The notes under the pieces were generated by a model, which was given only the letters and a program-made list of their open reading frames with translations, made no database searches and was not told the DNA's origin. Made by a program: the position numbers and the translations under genes. From the NCBI GenBank assembly GCA_942492055.1, contig CALODP010000002.1, forward strand, positions 496,001 to 560,000: a stretch of DNA of 64,000 nt, given 5' to 3'. Shown here in pieces: positions 1 to 9,255 of this stretch; position 1 is the stretch's first letter; every line of letters starts with the position of its first letter. The DNA comes from CALODP01 sp942492055 (GTDB lineage Bacteria > Bacteroidota > Ignavibacteria > Ignavibacteriales > Melioribacteraceae).

Positions 1-1
1 C

Positions 2-1351
2 TATACCAAGGAATTGCCCGTGGTAGAAGGGCGAATAACGCTTAATGAAATCGATGAACTGATTTCTGCTCCTTTGGATAGAAAGCCCGATAAGAAATTT
101 TATATTGCATTGGCGGTTACTCTTTCGATGGTTTTAATCGGAGCGATTTCATTAGGTTTATCCTTTTACTATGGAACCGGAATGTGGGGAAATAATAATC
201 CGGTCGGTTGGGGATTTCCTATTGTCAATTTTGTTTTCTGGGTAGGTATCGGACATGCGGGGACATTGATTTCCGCAATTCTCTTTTTGTTTAGGCAAAG
301 ATGGCGAAACGGAATAGCACGGTTTGCGGAGGGGATGACAATCTTCGCGGTAATGACAGCGGGGATTTTTCCTCTTATTCACATAGGTCGTCCTTGGCTT
401 GCCGGATATCTGATGCCATATCCAAACCAGCATTCACTTTGGGTCAATTTTACCTCACCATTATTGTGGGATGTTTTTGCGGTATCCACATATTTTACAG
501 TCTCCTTTATTTTCTGGTATATCGGTCTAATTCCAGATTTTGCTACTCTCCGTGACAGAACTAAAAGTAAACTAAAAAAGATAATCTATTCAATTACGAG
601 CCTTGGTTGGAGGCATTCTAACAGACATTGGCAACACTACGAAATAGTCTATTTGATCTTAGCTGGTTTTGCTACACCGTTGGTGTTGTCAGTACATACA
701 ATAGTTAGCTTTGATTTCGCGGTTTCAATTTTACCTGGTTGGCATACTACGATATTTCCACCCTACTTTGTAGCAGGTGCAGTCTTTTCCGGATTTGCGA
801 TGGTTCAAAATGTGTTGATATTCATCCGCAAAATTTTTGATCTCGAAAATATAATCACTCTGAAGACACTGGAAAATATGAACAAAATTATTCTCGTTAC
901 CGGAATGATGGTGGGGTACGCGTACGGAATGGAATTTTTTATTGCTTGGTACAGTGGAGTTGAACCGGAGCAATTTGCTTTCATCAATCGAGCGTTTGGT
1001 CCCTACTCTTGGGCATATTGGATAATGGTTTCGTGCAACGTGATTTTCCCGCAGTTATTTTGGTTTAAGAAAGTTAGAAGGACAATTCCCCTTATGTTTG
1101 TTGTCGGAGTGTTGGTAAATGTTGGAATGTGGTTCGAAAGATTTGTAATTACAATTACTTCATTATCGAGAGATTATCTTCCTTCCAGTTGGGCTTACTA
1201 CATGCCAACATTAACTGATATCGGTATTCTGATAGGGAGCTTCGGATTCTTTTTCACATTCCTTATTTTATTTACGAAGTCGTTGCCCGTTGTTTCTATT
1301 GCTGAAATAAAAAGTGTTATGGAAGGGTCGCAACCTGCACACGGAGAATGA
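2..1351 (+). CDS. actC: ACIII quinol:cytochrome c oxidoreductase subunit ActC (5' end cut)
   Basis: NrfD/PsrC-type integral membrane subunit of alternative complex III, which oxidises menaquinol and passes electrons to periplasmic cytochromes c. About ten hydrophobic helices are visible. The GIGHAGTLISA segment near residue 80 is the family's quinol-site helix region. The frame is open to the first base of the window with no ATG before the conserved start of the protein, so a few N-terminal residues probably lie outside; a TTG at 14 is the only in-window start candidate and has no good ribosome site. The stop sits 1 base before the next start. ActA and ActB are expected just upstream but are not in view. 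Family assignment is firm; the exact start is unknown. Confidence 0.93.
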   Translation, partial: YTKELPVVEGRITLNEIDELISAPLDRKPDKKFYIALAVTLSMVLIGAISLGLSFYYGTGMWGNNNPVGWGFPIVNFVFWVGIGHAGTLISAILFLFRQRWRNGIARFAEGMTIFAVMTAGIFPLIHIGRPWLAGYLMPYPNQHSLWVNFTSPLLWDVFAVSTYFTVSFIFWYIGLIPDFATLRDRTKSKLKKIIYSITSLGWRHSNRHWQHYEIVYLILAGFATPLVLSVHTIVSFDFAVSILPGWHTTIFPPYFVAGAVFSGFAMVQNVLIFIRKIFDLENIITLKTLENMNKIILVTGMMVGYAYGMEFFIAWYSGVEPEQFAFINRAFGPYSWAYWIMVSCNVIFPQLFWFKKVRRTIPLMFVVGVLVNVGMWFERFVITITSLSRDYLPSSWAYYMPTLTDIGILIGSFGFFFTFLILFTKSLPVVSIAEIKSVMEGSQPAHGE

Positions 1352-1352
1352 A

Positions 1353-2495
1353 ATGAGTGAAAGAATTACATATGCTTACTCGGCTATTTTTGATACTCCC
1401 GAAAAGATTGTGAAAGCCGCTAAAAGATTTAGGGAAAAGGGGTACACCGATTTTGATGTCAATACACCTTATCCTGTTCACGGATTAGATAGCGCGATGA
1501 AATTGCCGTCGTCAAAGCTTGGTTATGCTGCTTTGGTATTTGGGGTTTCCGCCGCGCTTGCTGCTTTGGCAATAATGTTTTGGATGGTTGTTCTGGATTA
1601 CCCGATAGTAATTGGCGGAAAACCATTCTTCGCTTTTCCCGCATTTGTCCCGATTATATTTGAGGTCACTGTGTTAAGCGCTTCTATCGGAACTGTAACT
1701 ACAATGATAGCACTTTTCTTTAAATTTCCGAATATCAGTCATCCGATTCATGATACCGACTATTTGAAATATGTTTCGAGCGATAGATATGGAATATATA
1801 TAAAAGCATCTGATCCGGTTTTCGATAAAGTGAAAATCAAAGCGCTATTTGATGAACTGGGTGCCGAAAAAATAATTTCGATTTATTGGGAAGAGGAAAA
1901 ACTTTCTTTTGTCCCCAAGACATTCGATAAAAGATTCATGCTTTTCCTCTTTTCCGTTGGGGTGATTACTTCAATTGCAACGTATTTTACATTGAACAAA
2001 ATAGTGTATATGCCCCCCTTTAGCTGGATGTCAGAACAGAGTAAAGTTCTGCCTCAAACTGAAAGTGATTTGTTCTCGGATGGTTTTGGTATGCGGAAGC
2101 CTGTTCTCGGTACTATAAAACAAGGGTCTGGTCAATTAGTAGCTGTAAATGATAGTAATTCCAATTGGCGAGAGTATAAAAATCCTATTACATCGAAGCT
2201 CGATAATTTTGAAGCCGGAAAGGATAAGTATAATATTTATTGCTGTCCTTGCCATGGATATTTTGGGAGAGGGGAAAGTAGGCTAAGAGGACAATTCCCA
2301 AATCCACCGAGCATTCATTCTGAAAAGATACGAATGTGGAAAGACGGGGAGATATTTCGAGTAATGAAACTGGGACAGAATGTTATGCCTTCCTATTCTA
2401 CTCAGATAAACGATAATGAAATGTGGCAAACGGTCTTATATATTCGAGCATTACAAAGAGCCATGAACGCAAAGGAGAGTGATCTCAATGAATAA
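1353..2495 (+). CDS. Fused ACIII subunits ActD-ActE (DUF3341 plus monohaem cytochrome c)
   Basis: Two ACIII subunits in one 380-residue chain. Residues 1-170 match ActD (DUF3341): a cytoplasmic ferredoxin-like start followed by two transmembrane helices around 55-110. After a further hydrophobic helix near 195-215, a periplasmic cytochrome c domain follows with haem site CCPCH at 297-301 and a likely distal Met in the MPSYST segment. This second part matches ActE, usually a separate lipid-anchored monohaem cytochrome; here the ActD helices anchor it. Start ATG 1353 follows the actC stop by one base; an earlier in-frame start at 1314 lies inside actC and would add a non-homologous tail. The gene overlaps actF by 8 bases. 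A sequencing error joining two genes is unlikely because the linker reads as normal coding sequence. Confidence 0.88.
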   Translation: MSERITYAYSAIFDTPEKIVKAAKRFREKGYTDFDVNTPYPVHGLDSAMKLPSSKLGYAALVFGVSAALAALAIMFWMVVLDYPIVIGGKPFFAFPAFVPIIFEVTVLSASIGTVTTMIALFFKFPNISHPIHDTDYLKYVSSDRYGIYIKASDPVFDKVKIKALFDELGAEKIISIYWEEEKLSFVPKTFDKRFMLFLFSVGVITSIATYFTLNKIVYMPPFSWMSEQSKVLPQTESDLFSDGFGMRKPVLGTIKQGSGQLVAVNDSNSNWREYKNPITSKLDNFEAGKDKYNIYCCPCHGYFGRGESRLRGQFPNPPSIHSEKIRMWKDGEIFRVMKLGQNVMPSYSTQINDNEMWQTVLYIRALQRAMNAKESDLNE

Positions 2496-3678
2496 CAACG
2501 AAATGAAAATTGAGTATACTAGGAAGTCATTACCTCCTGAATTCGTAAAAGGAAGCGCTATTCTTTTTTCACTGGGATTTGTTATTCTATGTTTGGGATT
2601 TTTCTCCGATCATATTCGAGCAGCGTTTAACTCACTGATATTATTGATGTTTCTTTGTAGCGTTGGTCTTGGTAGTTTGTTTTTAGTTTCTCTAGAGTAT
2701 ATAAGCGGTGCAGTTTGGAGTACTCCATTCAGAAGAATTCCTGAGTTTCTTGCTGCCATTCTTCTCTTAATACCGGTAGTTGCCTTTCCTGTTTTCATAA
2801 ACATGCATGAGCTTTTTCATTGGACTCATCAATCCGCTGTGGCAAGTGATCCTATTCTAAAAGGGAAGGAAGCTTATTTGAATATCGAGTTCTTTTCAGT
2901 CAGAGGAATTCTTTTCTTTGTGCTTTGGATTTTATTTTACTTACTTATCACAAGAACATCTCTTAAACAAGATAATTTTCCTGATCAAAAGTTAACGAAG
3001 AAAAACATCAGGCAGTCTGCGTTCTTTATCCCTCTATTCGCGATTACAATTACTTTTGCAGCTATCGATTGGATCATGAGTTTGGAACCGCATTGGTTCT
3101 CAACGATTTTTGGAATCTATTTTTTCTCTGGAACCGTTTTGGCAGCATTGGCAGCAACAACCTTTATTGTAGTTTATCTGAATGAAAAAGGGTATTTCGT
3201 AAGAGGAATAAAATCGGAGCATTACTATAGCTTCGGGGCCTTGCTCTTTGCGTTTACTAACTTTTGGGCTTATATCGCGTTCAGTCAATTCTTGTTGATT
3301 TGGTATGCGAACTTGCCTGAAGAAACCTTCTGGTATTTGGCTCGGTGGAAGGGAGGGTGGATTACAATTTCGATCATTTTGATTTTCGTAAGGTTTGTAG
3401 TTCCTTACATCGCTTTGCTTTCGCAACCATCTAAGATGAATCCGACCAGATTGAAATTTATCTCGATCTGGATATTGCTTGCTCATTTCATCGATATTTT
3501 TTGGCTGGTTATGCCTGCATATAGTAAAGAAAATATACCGATTGGGTGGATAGAATTAGGGACATTGATAATTTCCATAGGCATTATCGGCGTAATCTTC
3601 AGTGTCAAAGCATCCAAAAACAATCTGGTTCCAATCGGCGATCCGAAGCTTCGTCGCGGTATTAATTTCAGATTATAA
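2488..3678 (+). CDS. actF: ACIII quinone-binding subunit 2, ActF
   Basis: Second NrfD-like membrane subunit of alternative complex III, about 396 residues and ten predicted helices, paralogous to ActC. Family features include the FINMHELFHWTH segment and the IDWIMSLEPHWFSTIFGIY segment in the middle of the protein. ATG 2488 is chosen because AAAGGAGA at 2471-2478 gives good spacing; a GTG at 2479 overlaps that site. Translation is probably coupled to the fused ActD-ActE gene, which ends 8 bases inside this one. ActF is thought to take part in proton movement in the complex; that role comes from the family, not from this sequence. Confidence 0.92.
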   Translation: MNNNEMKIEYTRKSLPPEFVKGSAILFSLGFVILCLGFFSDHIRAAFNSLILLMFLCSVGLGSLFLVSLEYISGAVWSTPFRRIPEFLAAILLLIPVVAFPVFINMHELFHWTHQSAVASDPILKGKEAYLNIEFFSVRGILFFVLWILFYLLITRTSLKQDNFPDQKLTKKNIRQSAFFIPLFAITITFAAIDWIMSLEPHWFSTIFGIYFFSGTVLAALAATTFIVVYLNEKGYFVRGIKSEHYYSFGALLFAFTNFWAYIAFSQFLLIWYANLPEETFWYLARWKGGWITISIILIFVRFVVPYIALLSQPSKMNPTRLKFISIWILLAHFIDIFWLVMPAYSKENIPIGWIELGTLIISIGIIGVIFSVKASKNNLVPIGDPKLRRGINFRL

Positions 3679-3689
3679 CGGTGGATATT

Positions 3690-4370
3690 ATGTCTAAACT
3701 AATTCCGGAAGATGAAATAGATTTTAGAAAATTGATAAAGAGACCAATCCGGTTGTTCGGATGGATCTACTTCTATTTGTTAATTACTCTTTTAGTCGGA
3801 GGTATTTTCTATTCAAAATCAATCGATCGGATATCTCTGAATTCAATTCCAGGATCTTATTTGGATTCGCTGAATACTGAGCATGAGTTAAGCACAAAAA
3901 AAGGAAGAGTTGTTGCGGGAATTGATTTGAACATTTTGCGAAATCCGAATTCATCAATAATAGCAAAGGGGAAAGAAATATATACCTCTTTATGCGAATC
4001 TTGTCACGGAAGAGATGGAAGGGGAGACGGACCGGCCGGTTTAGCTATGACTCCACCTCCTCGTAATTTTTCCGAAACCACAAATTGGTCAAACGGAAAG
4101 AGTTTCCCCGCGCTTTATAAAACTCTTCAACTAGGGATATCTGAGAATGGGATGGCCGCTTATGAGTATTTACCTACACTAGAGAGGGTTGCAGTTCTTC
4201 ATTATCTCAGAACTCTTGGAGAATTTCCGGAAATAACCGAAGAGCAGATTCAAGCTTTGGAGCAGACATATTCATTATCTCAAGATATTAGAACACCGAA
4301 TCAAATCCCGATTAAAAAGGCTATTAAAATCATGATTCGCGAAAGCATTGAAAATAAGAAAAGGGAATAA
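3690..4370 (+). CDS. Membrane-anchored monohaem cytochrome c
   Basis: About 226 residues: a short cytoplasmic start, one transmembrane helix around residues 25-45, then a periplasmic class I cytochrome c domain with haem site CESCH at 102-106, followed by the GRDGRGDGPAG loop and a distal Met candidate in ENGMAAYEY. The complex's own ActE is already fused to ActD, and oxidase subunit II here lacks a cytochrome domain. I therefore infer that this protein shuttles electrons between ACIII and the oxidase. ATG 3690 is preferred over GTG 3681 because GGTGGA lies just before it. It sits between actF and SCO in the same operon. Confidence 0.85.
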   Translation: MSKLIPEDEIDFRKLIKRPIRLFGWIYFYLLITLLVGGIFYSKSIDRISLNSIPGSYLDSLNTEHELSTKKGRVVAGIDLNILRNPNSSIIAKGKEIYTSLCESCHGRDGRGDGPAGLAMTPPPRNFSETTNWSNGKSFPALYKTLQLGISENGMAAYEYLPTLERVAVLHYLRTLGEFPEITEEQIQALEQTYSLSQDIRTPNQIPIKKAIKIMIRESIENKKRE

Positions 4371-4377
4371 ATTTGAT

Positions 4378-5157
4378 ATGAAGAAATGTAGATTCCTTAT
4401 AGCATTTTTCTTTTTTATTAGCTCTCTCTTTTATTCGCAAAAACTAATTGAGGTGGGAATTGATGAAAAGTTGGGGGACTTCATTCCTTTGGAGACTGAG
4501 TTTATTACCTCGAATGGTGATACTATTCAACTGAAGGAAAAATTTGACAAACCTGTTTTACTTGCCTTGATTTATTACGAATGTCCCGGGATATGCAGTC
4601 CGCTATTAACTGAGCTAGGTTGGGTTGCACAAAAAGTGGATCTTGTTCCTGGAGTAGATTATCAGATTATTTCACTTAGCTTCGATCATCATGAGAATTA
4701 TAAGGTAGCGGCCAAATGGAAGAAAAATTATTTATTGCAACTGGAGGAGACCTTTCCCGATACCGCTTGGACATTTCTTACCGGAGATAGTTTATCTATT
4801 CGAAAAATAACCGATGCAGTCGGGTTTTATTTCAAGCCCGACGAAGAAGAGTTCGTCCATGCGGGCACTGTTATTACTCTTTCTCCTAAAGGAAAAATAT
4901 CACGATATATTTTCGGAACAAGCTTTAATCCGTTTGATGTAAAACTTGCTTTGCTAGATGCCCAAAGCGGAAAAACCAACCCTACAATAGCAAAAGTATT
5001 ACAATTCTGTTTTAGCTATGATCCGAAGGGGCGCAAATACACACTAAACATAACCAGAATAATCGGCTCAATAATGTTAATAGGAGTAGGATCCATTTTT
5101 CTTGTGTTGGTGTTAATAAGAAAAACGAAGCCGAAAACGGGGATGAGAAATGATTGA
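4378..5157 (+). CDS. SCO1/SenC copper chaperone for CuA assembly
   Basis: Thioredoxin-fold copper protein that helps load the CuA centre of oxidase subunit II. A signal peptide or anchor covers residues 1-20, the copper-binding CPGIC pair follows the LIYYE strand near residue 65, and the distant His ligand lies in VHAGTV near 162. A C-terminal transmembrane helix ends the protein, so the domain is tethered in the periplasm. ATG 4378 is used because the in-frame ATG at 4348 lies inside the upstream gene and would put charged residues before the signal sequence. It overlaps coxA by 8 bases, consistent with co-translation. Confidence 0.9.
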   Translation: MKKCRFLIAFFFFISSLFYSQKLIEVGIDEKLGDFIPLETEFITSNGDTIQLKEKFDKPVLLALIYYECPGICSPLLTELGWVAQKVDLVPGVDYQIISLSFDHHENYKVAAKWKKNYLLQLEETFPDTAWTFLTGDSLSIRKITDAVGFYFKPDEEEFVHAGTVITLSPKGKISRYIFGTSFNPFDVKLALLDAQSGKTNPTIAKVLQFCFSYDPKGRKYTLNITRIIGSIMLIGVGSIFLVLVLIRKTKPKTGMRND

Positions 5158-6796
5158 GAATAATTCAAATATTTCGGGGAAATCATTTTATCAGGAAGGT
5201 ACTACAAAATCACCAACCGGCCTTCTTTCATGGCTCTTTAGTACGGATCATAAAAGAATCGGTTTGATGTATCTTATTGCTATAGCTTCCTTTTTTTTAG
5301 TTGGAGCTTTATTCGGGATATTGATGCGCTTGGAATTAATAGCTCCGGGCGAAACTATAATGGAGGCTCAAACTTATAATTCATTGTTTACCTTACATGG
5401 GGTAATAATGATTTTTCTTTTTATAGTTCCGGGGCTCCCTGCTATATTCGGTAATTTCTTTTTGCCTTTGCAAATCGGGGCTAAAGATGTTGCTTTCCCT
5501 CGCTTGAATCTTTTGTCTTTTTGGATATACATAATTGGCGCATTCCTTGTTTTAATATCTCTTCTTATCCCCGGTGGGCCTATTGATACCGGATGGACAT
5601 TTTATATTCCCTATAGTGTTCGTTCCGGAACAAATATCTCTTTGGCAATTTTTGCTGCCTTTGTTCTCGGATTCTCTTCGATATTAACCGGACTTAATTT
5701 TGTTACTACTATCCATCGACTCAGAACAAAGGGAATGGGATGGTTTAAGATGCCTTTGTTTGTTTGGAGTCTTTACGCTACTTCTTGGATTCAGATTATT
5801 GCGACACCGGTTGTCGGGATAACGATATTGCTTGTTATTATGGAGCGTTTCTTTGGCGTAGGTATTTTCGATCCCGCGTTAGGGGGAGATCCGATTTTGT
5901 ATCAGCATATGTTTTGGATCTATTCTCATCCGGCAGTTTATATTATGATTCTTCCGGCAATGGGAGTGGTATCGGAGATTATCCCGACATTTGCCCGAAG
6001 AACAATATTCGGATATAAGGCAATTGCTATCTCCAGTTTGGCTATCGCTTTTGTGGGATACCTGGTCTGGGCTCATCATATGTTTACTTCGGGAATGAGT
6101 GATGTTGCCAGAGCTTTATTTTCTCTACTTACTTTTATTGTTGCATTACCTAGTGGAGTGAAGGTCTTCAATTGGGTCGCGACTATGTACAAAGGCTCAA
6201 TCGATCCGAAACCTCCATTCTTGTGGGTGATGGCTTTTATTGTACTATTCTCTATTGGGGGACTTACCGGATTGGTTGTAGGCTCACTGGCTACAGATGT
6301 GCATTTGCATGACACTTATTTTGTTGTTGCTCATTTTCATTATGTTATGTTCGGCGGAACCGGAGCAATTTTCTTAGCCGCTCTTTATTATTGGTTCCCG
6401 AAGATGTTTGGCAAAATGTATAATCTAAAAGTTGCGTCATGGAGTGTTCTTCTTTTCTTTATTGCGTTCAATCTTCTCTATTTCCCTAAATTTGTTTTGG
6501 GTTACATGGGTATGCCAAGAAGATACTACGATTATTTACCGCAGTTTACGGAGTTACATCTGATATCAACTATCGGCTCATGGTTGATGGGGCTTACGCT
6601 ACTACTGATTATTTATAATTTATTGTCGGCATTGAAGAATGGTAAAAGATCACCGGAAAATCCCTGGGGTGGAGTTACACTTGAGTGGCACACAACATCT
6701 CCTCCTCCTTTGGAAAATTTTAATACATTGCCGGAAGTAAAACACGAACCTTATGATTTTAGTCAATTGAAGGAGTTGAAGCATGAGCAACTCTGA
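5150..6796 (+). CDS. ctaD: Cytochrome c oxidase subunit I (A2-type haem-copper oxidase)
   Basis: 548-residue catalytic subunit of an aa3/caa3 terminal oxidase with 12 expected helices. Visible ligands: a low-spin haem His in LHGVIMIF, CuB His and cross-linked Tyr in SHPAVYI, the His pair in WAHHMF, and the haem ligands in HDTYFVVAHFHYV. The glutamate of the usual HPEVY motif is Ala here, preceded by Tyr-Ser (YSHPAVY). That is the signature of A2-type oxidases such as the Rhodothermus and Thermus caa3 enzymes, where the Tyr-Ser pair replaces the glutamate in the D channel. The start overlaps the SCO gene by 8 bases; the end overlaps subunit III by 14. Confidence 0.97.
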   Translation: MIENNSNISGKSFYQEGTTKSPTGLLSWLFSTDHKRIGLMYLIAIASFFLVGALFGILMRLELIAPGETIMEAQTYNSLFTLHGVIMIFLFIVPGLPAIFGNFFLPLQIGAKDVAFPRLNLLSFWIYIIGAFLVLISLLIPGGPIDTGWTFYIPYSVRSGTNISLAIFAAFVLGFSSILTGLNFVTTIHRLRTKGMGWFKMPLFVWSLYATSWIQIIATPVVGITILLVIMERFFGVGIFDPALGGDPILYQHMFWIYSHPAVYIMILPAMGVVSEIIPTFARRTIFGYKAIAISSLAIAFVGYLVWAHHMFTSGMSDVARALFSLLTFIVALPSGVKVFNWVATMYKGSIDPKPPFLWVMAFIVLFSIGGLTGLVVGSLATDVHLHDTYFVVAHFHYVMFGGTGAIFLAALYYWFPKMFGKMYNLKVASWSVLLFFIAFNLLYFPKFVLGYMGMPRRYYDYLPQFTELHLISTIGSWLMGLTLLLIIYNLLSALKNGKRSPENPWGGVTLEWHTTSPPPLENFNTLPEVKHEPYDFSQLKELKHEQL

Positions 6797-7415
6797 ATCA
6801 ACAATGACTTCTCACGATAATCATTCTCACCGTGATGATGTTGGGGCGAAAATGGGAATGTGGCTGTTCCTATTTACCGAAGTTCTTCTCTTCGGTGGAA
6901 TGTTTTTAGTCTACGCTGCCTACAGATTTCAATACTCCGAACATTTTCATCTTGCCGGTCTGGAACTGGATGCTTTGATGGGAGCAATCAACACAATTGT
7001 TCTATTGACGAGTAGTCTGACAATGGCCTTATCTATTGCGGCTATTCAAAAAAAAGATATAAAGTTTGCCAAAATCATGTTGGCAGCCACAATCTTCTTG
7101 GGCATTCTTTTTATGGTAAATAAATACTTCGAATGGACTGGCAAATTTGATAAAGGAATTTTTCCCGGCTCGGAAGAGTTACTTAATAGAGAAAACGGTG
7201 AGATATTGTTCTTCGGATTGTACTACATAATGACAGGACTTCACGGATTACATGTGATTATCGGACTGCTATTATTGGTTGTAATGTATTTCCTTATTCT
7301 GAAAAGAAAAATATCATCATCGGATTATGTTAAGTTGGAAAACTCCGGACTGTATTGGCACCTTGTTGATTTGATTTGGATTTTTCTTTTTCCGCTATTC
7401 TATTTACTAAGGTAG
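6783..7415 (+). CDS. ctaE: Cytochrome c oxidase subunit III
   Basis: 210-residue subunit III with five predicted helices. Recognisable segments are KMGMWLFLFTEVLLFGGMF near the start, TGLHGLHVIIGL near residue 155, and WHLVDLIWIFLFPLFYLL at the end. The polar, His-rich N-terminus is cytoplasmic. The two N-terminal helices of mitochondrial-type subunit III are missing, as in many bacterial caa3 oxidases. It starts inside the end of subunit I and is followed 10 bases later by subunit IV. Confidence 0.94.
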   Translation: MSNSESTMTSHDNHSHRDDVGAKMGMWLFLFTEVLLFGGMFLVYAAYRFQYSEHFHLAGLELDALMGAINTIVLLTSSLTMALSIAAIQKKDIKFAKIMLAATIFLGILFMVNKYFEWTGKFDKGIFPGSEELLNRENGEILFFGLYYIMTGLHGLHVIIGLLLLVVMYFLILKRKISSSDYVKLENSGLYWHLVDLIWIFLFPLFYLLR

Positions 7416-7425
7416 GAGTAGCTAA

Positions 7426-7722
7426 ATGAGGGATAAAAATAAAAAAGGTGGAAATCATTCCACTACCTATTTGGGTTATGTTTTGGTTTGGATTAGCTTA
7501 ATTGCTCTTACATCGATAACAGTATCAATCGCCGGGATTAATTTCGGAGAAATTTCTTTGGCAATTGCGCTCTTTATCGCTGCAGTCAAATCATTTTTGG
7601 TGATTTCCATTTTTATGCACATTAGATACGAAGACCCTATTTTCAAAGTCTTTCTTTTATTAAGTCTTTTGACTTTGGTAATAATTTTTATTCTAACATT
7701 TTTTGATTTTTCATTCCGGTGA
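7426..7722 (+). CDS. Cytochrome c oxidase subunit IV (prokaryotic type)
   Basis: 98-residue three-helix membrane protein of the prokaryotic cytochrome c oxidase subunit IV family, with the typical AVKSFLVISIFMHIRYE segment in the middle. It has no redox role and is thought to stabilise the oxidase. It lies between subunits III and II, and its stop is 7 bases before the subunit II start. Short length and position support the call; sequence conservation in this family is weak. Confidence 0.85.
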   Translation: MRDKNKKGGNHSTTYLGYVLVWISLIALTSITVSIAGINFGEISLAIALFIAAVKSFLVISIFMHIRYEDPIFKVFLLLSLLTLVIIFILTFFDFSFR

Positions 7723-7729
7723 GGAGATT

Positions 7730-8353
7730 ATGTTTACAGGACCATCGAGTCATACGGAAACGGTAGATGCGGTAATGTTTTATATTGTTGGGCTTTCTGT
7801 TGTGCTGCTATTAGGAATTACAGCTACAATGATCTATTTCGTTGTGAAGTACAATAGAAAGAAAGGGCATCAACCAAAGGATATTCACGGAAGCGTTATT
7901 CTTGAAACTATTTGGATAGCAATTCCAACGGTTATTGTATTATCTATGTTTTATTACGGCTATACCGGATTTAACAAACTTAGAGAGATTCCGGCAGATG
8001 CGATGGAGATTAAAGTGCTTGCCAGAATGTGGGAATGGGAATTCGAATATTCTAACGGAAAGAAAACAGACACTTTATATGTCCCGCTAAAAAAGCCAAT
8101 TAAATTGGTAATGGAATCGGTTGATGTTAATCATTCCTTTTATATACCGGCTTATCGAATTAAGGAAGATGTAATAGCCGGAAAGATAAACTACTTAGCA
8201 TTTACACCGGACAGAATCGGGGAATATGATATTGCGTGTGCCGAGTATTGCGGATTGAAGCATTCGATGATGTATTCCAAAGTAGTTGTGATTTCCGAAC
8301 GAGAATTTTCCGAATGGATTTCGGATTCATTGAAAAATAGTATTCGGGAATAA
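7730..8353 (+). CDS. ctaC: Cytochrome c oxidase subunit II (CuA)
   Basis: 207-residue subunit II. Two N-terminal helices (about 12-35 and 58-78) are followed by a periplasmic cupredoxin domain with the complete CuA motif CAEYCGLKHSMM near residues 168-179 and the aromatic patch MWEWEFEY near 104. No cytochrome c domain follows, unlike classical caa3 subunit II, so an external cytochrome must donate electrons. ATG 7730 follows a strong GAGGAG at 7721-7726; an upstream in-frame ATG at 7703 lies inside subunit IV. Placement last in the I-III-IV-II order is unusual, since subunit II normally leads the operon. Confidence 0.95.
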   Translation: MFTGPSSHTETVDAVMFYIVGLSVVLLLGITATMIYFVVKYNRKKGHQPKDIHGSVILETIWIAIPTVIVLSMFYYGYTGFNKLREIPADAMEIKVLARMWEWEFEYSNGKKTDTLYVPLKKPIKLVMESVDVNHSFYIPAYRIKEDVIAGKINYLAFTPDRIGEYDIACAEYCGLKHSMMYSKVVVISEREFSEWISDSLKNSIRE

Positions 8354-8355
8354 AT

Positions 8356-9240
8356 ATGACTGAACTTACTCAACGTATCAAATATAACCGATGGAAAGCC
8401 TACTTGGCATTGGCCAAAATCCCGATTACCTTTTTCGTTATGCTTACTACTGTTGCGGGAGGAGTACTTTTTGCAGGAGTTTTTTCCAATGATCTGCTTC
8501 TCGGATCTATTGCCATTTTTCTTTTAGCTTCCGGTTCTTCTGTGATTAACCAAATTCAAGAAAGCGAATCGGATGCAAAAATGGAAAGGACTTCTCAAAG
8601 ACCTATTCCTCTTGGACTCTTGTATAATTCCAATGCTATGGTATTTGCGGGAATTTTGATTTTAACCGGAATGATAATTCTAATTAGTCGAGCACTATAT
8701 ATAGCCTCTTTATTGGGAGTGGTCGCGATTCTTTGGTATAATTTGTTTTATACACCGTTGAAAAAATATTCTCCTTGGGCTGTTATTCCCGGTGCTATTA
8801 TTGGCGCGATTCCACCTATGATAGGCTGGAGTATTGCAGGAGGATCAATCTTTGACTCGGAAATCCTATTGTTTGCGTTGGTTCTTTTAATTTGGCAGAT
8901 TCCTCATTTCTGGTTGTTAGCTTTGCTGTTTGATCGGGAATATAAACTTGCCGGTTTTCCATCCCTTACCGATAAACTATACATTTGGCAAATTAACAGA
9001 ATAACATTTTCTCTAATCAATGCCGTGATTTTGTTCTCAGGATTCTATCTTCTTTTTATCTATTCCTTAAATGTCTATTCTGGAATTCTATATCTTTTCT
9101 TCTCTTTTTCGCTTCTGGCAAAAGGAAGAATATTGGTAGTAAGAAACAGTATTGTGAATTATCGAAAAATATTCGGGTATCTGAATTTCTATATGTTGTT
9201 TATTGTTTTTTTCGCAATTGCGCTTAACTTTTCCGAATGA
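8356..9240 (+). CDS. ctaB: Protohaem IX farnesyltransferase (haem O synthase)
   Basis: UbiA-superfamily membrane prenyltransferase, 294 residues and about nine helices, which adds a farnesyl group to haem B to give haem O for the oxidase. The first active-site motif reads NQIQESESDAKMERTSQRP near residues 66-84; the family pattern is N-x2-D-x3-D-x2-M-x-RT-x2-RP. The first Asp position is changed but the RT..RP part is intact. LLIWQIPHFWLLAL near residue 180 is also characteristic. The gene begins 2 bases after subunit II. No haem A synthase (ctaA) is visible in this window. Confidence 0.93.
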   Translation: MTELTQRIKYNRWKAYLALAKIPITFFVMLTTVAGGVLFAGVFSNDLLLGSIAIFLLASGSSVINQIQESESDAKMERTSQRPIPLGLLYNSNAMVFAGILILTGMIILISRALYIASLLGVVAILWYNLFYTPLKKYSPWAVIPGAIIGAIPPMIGWSIAGGSIFDSEILLFALVLLIWQIPHFWLLALLFDREYKLAGFPSLTDKLYIWQINRITFSLINAVILFSGFYLLFIYSLNVYSGILYLFFSFSLLAKGRILVVRNSIVNYRKIFGYLNFYMLFIVFFAIALNFSE

Positions 9241-9255
9241 AAAATGAGGACTTTT

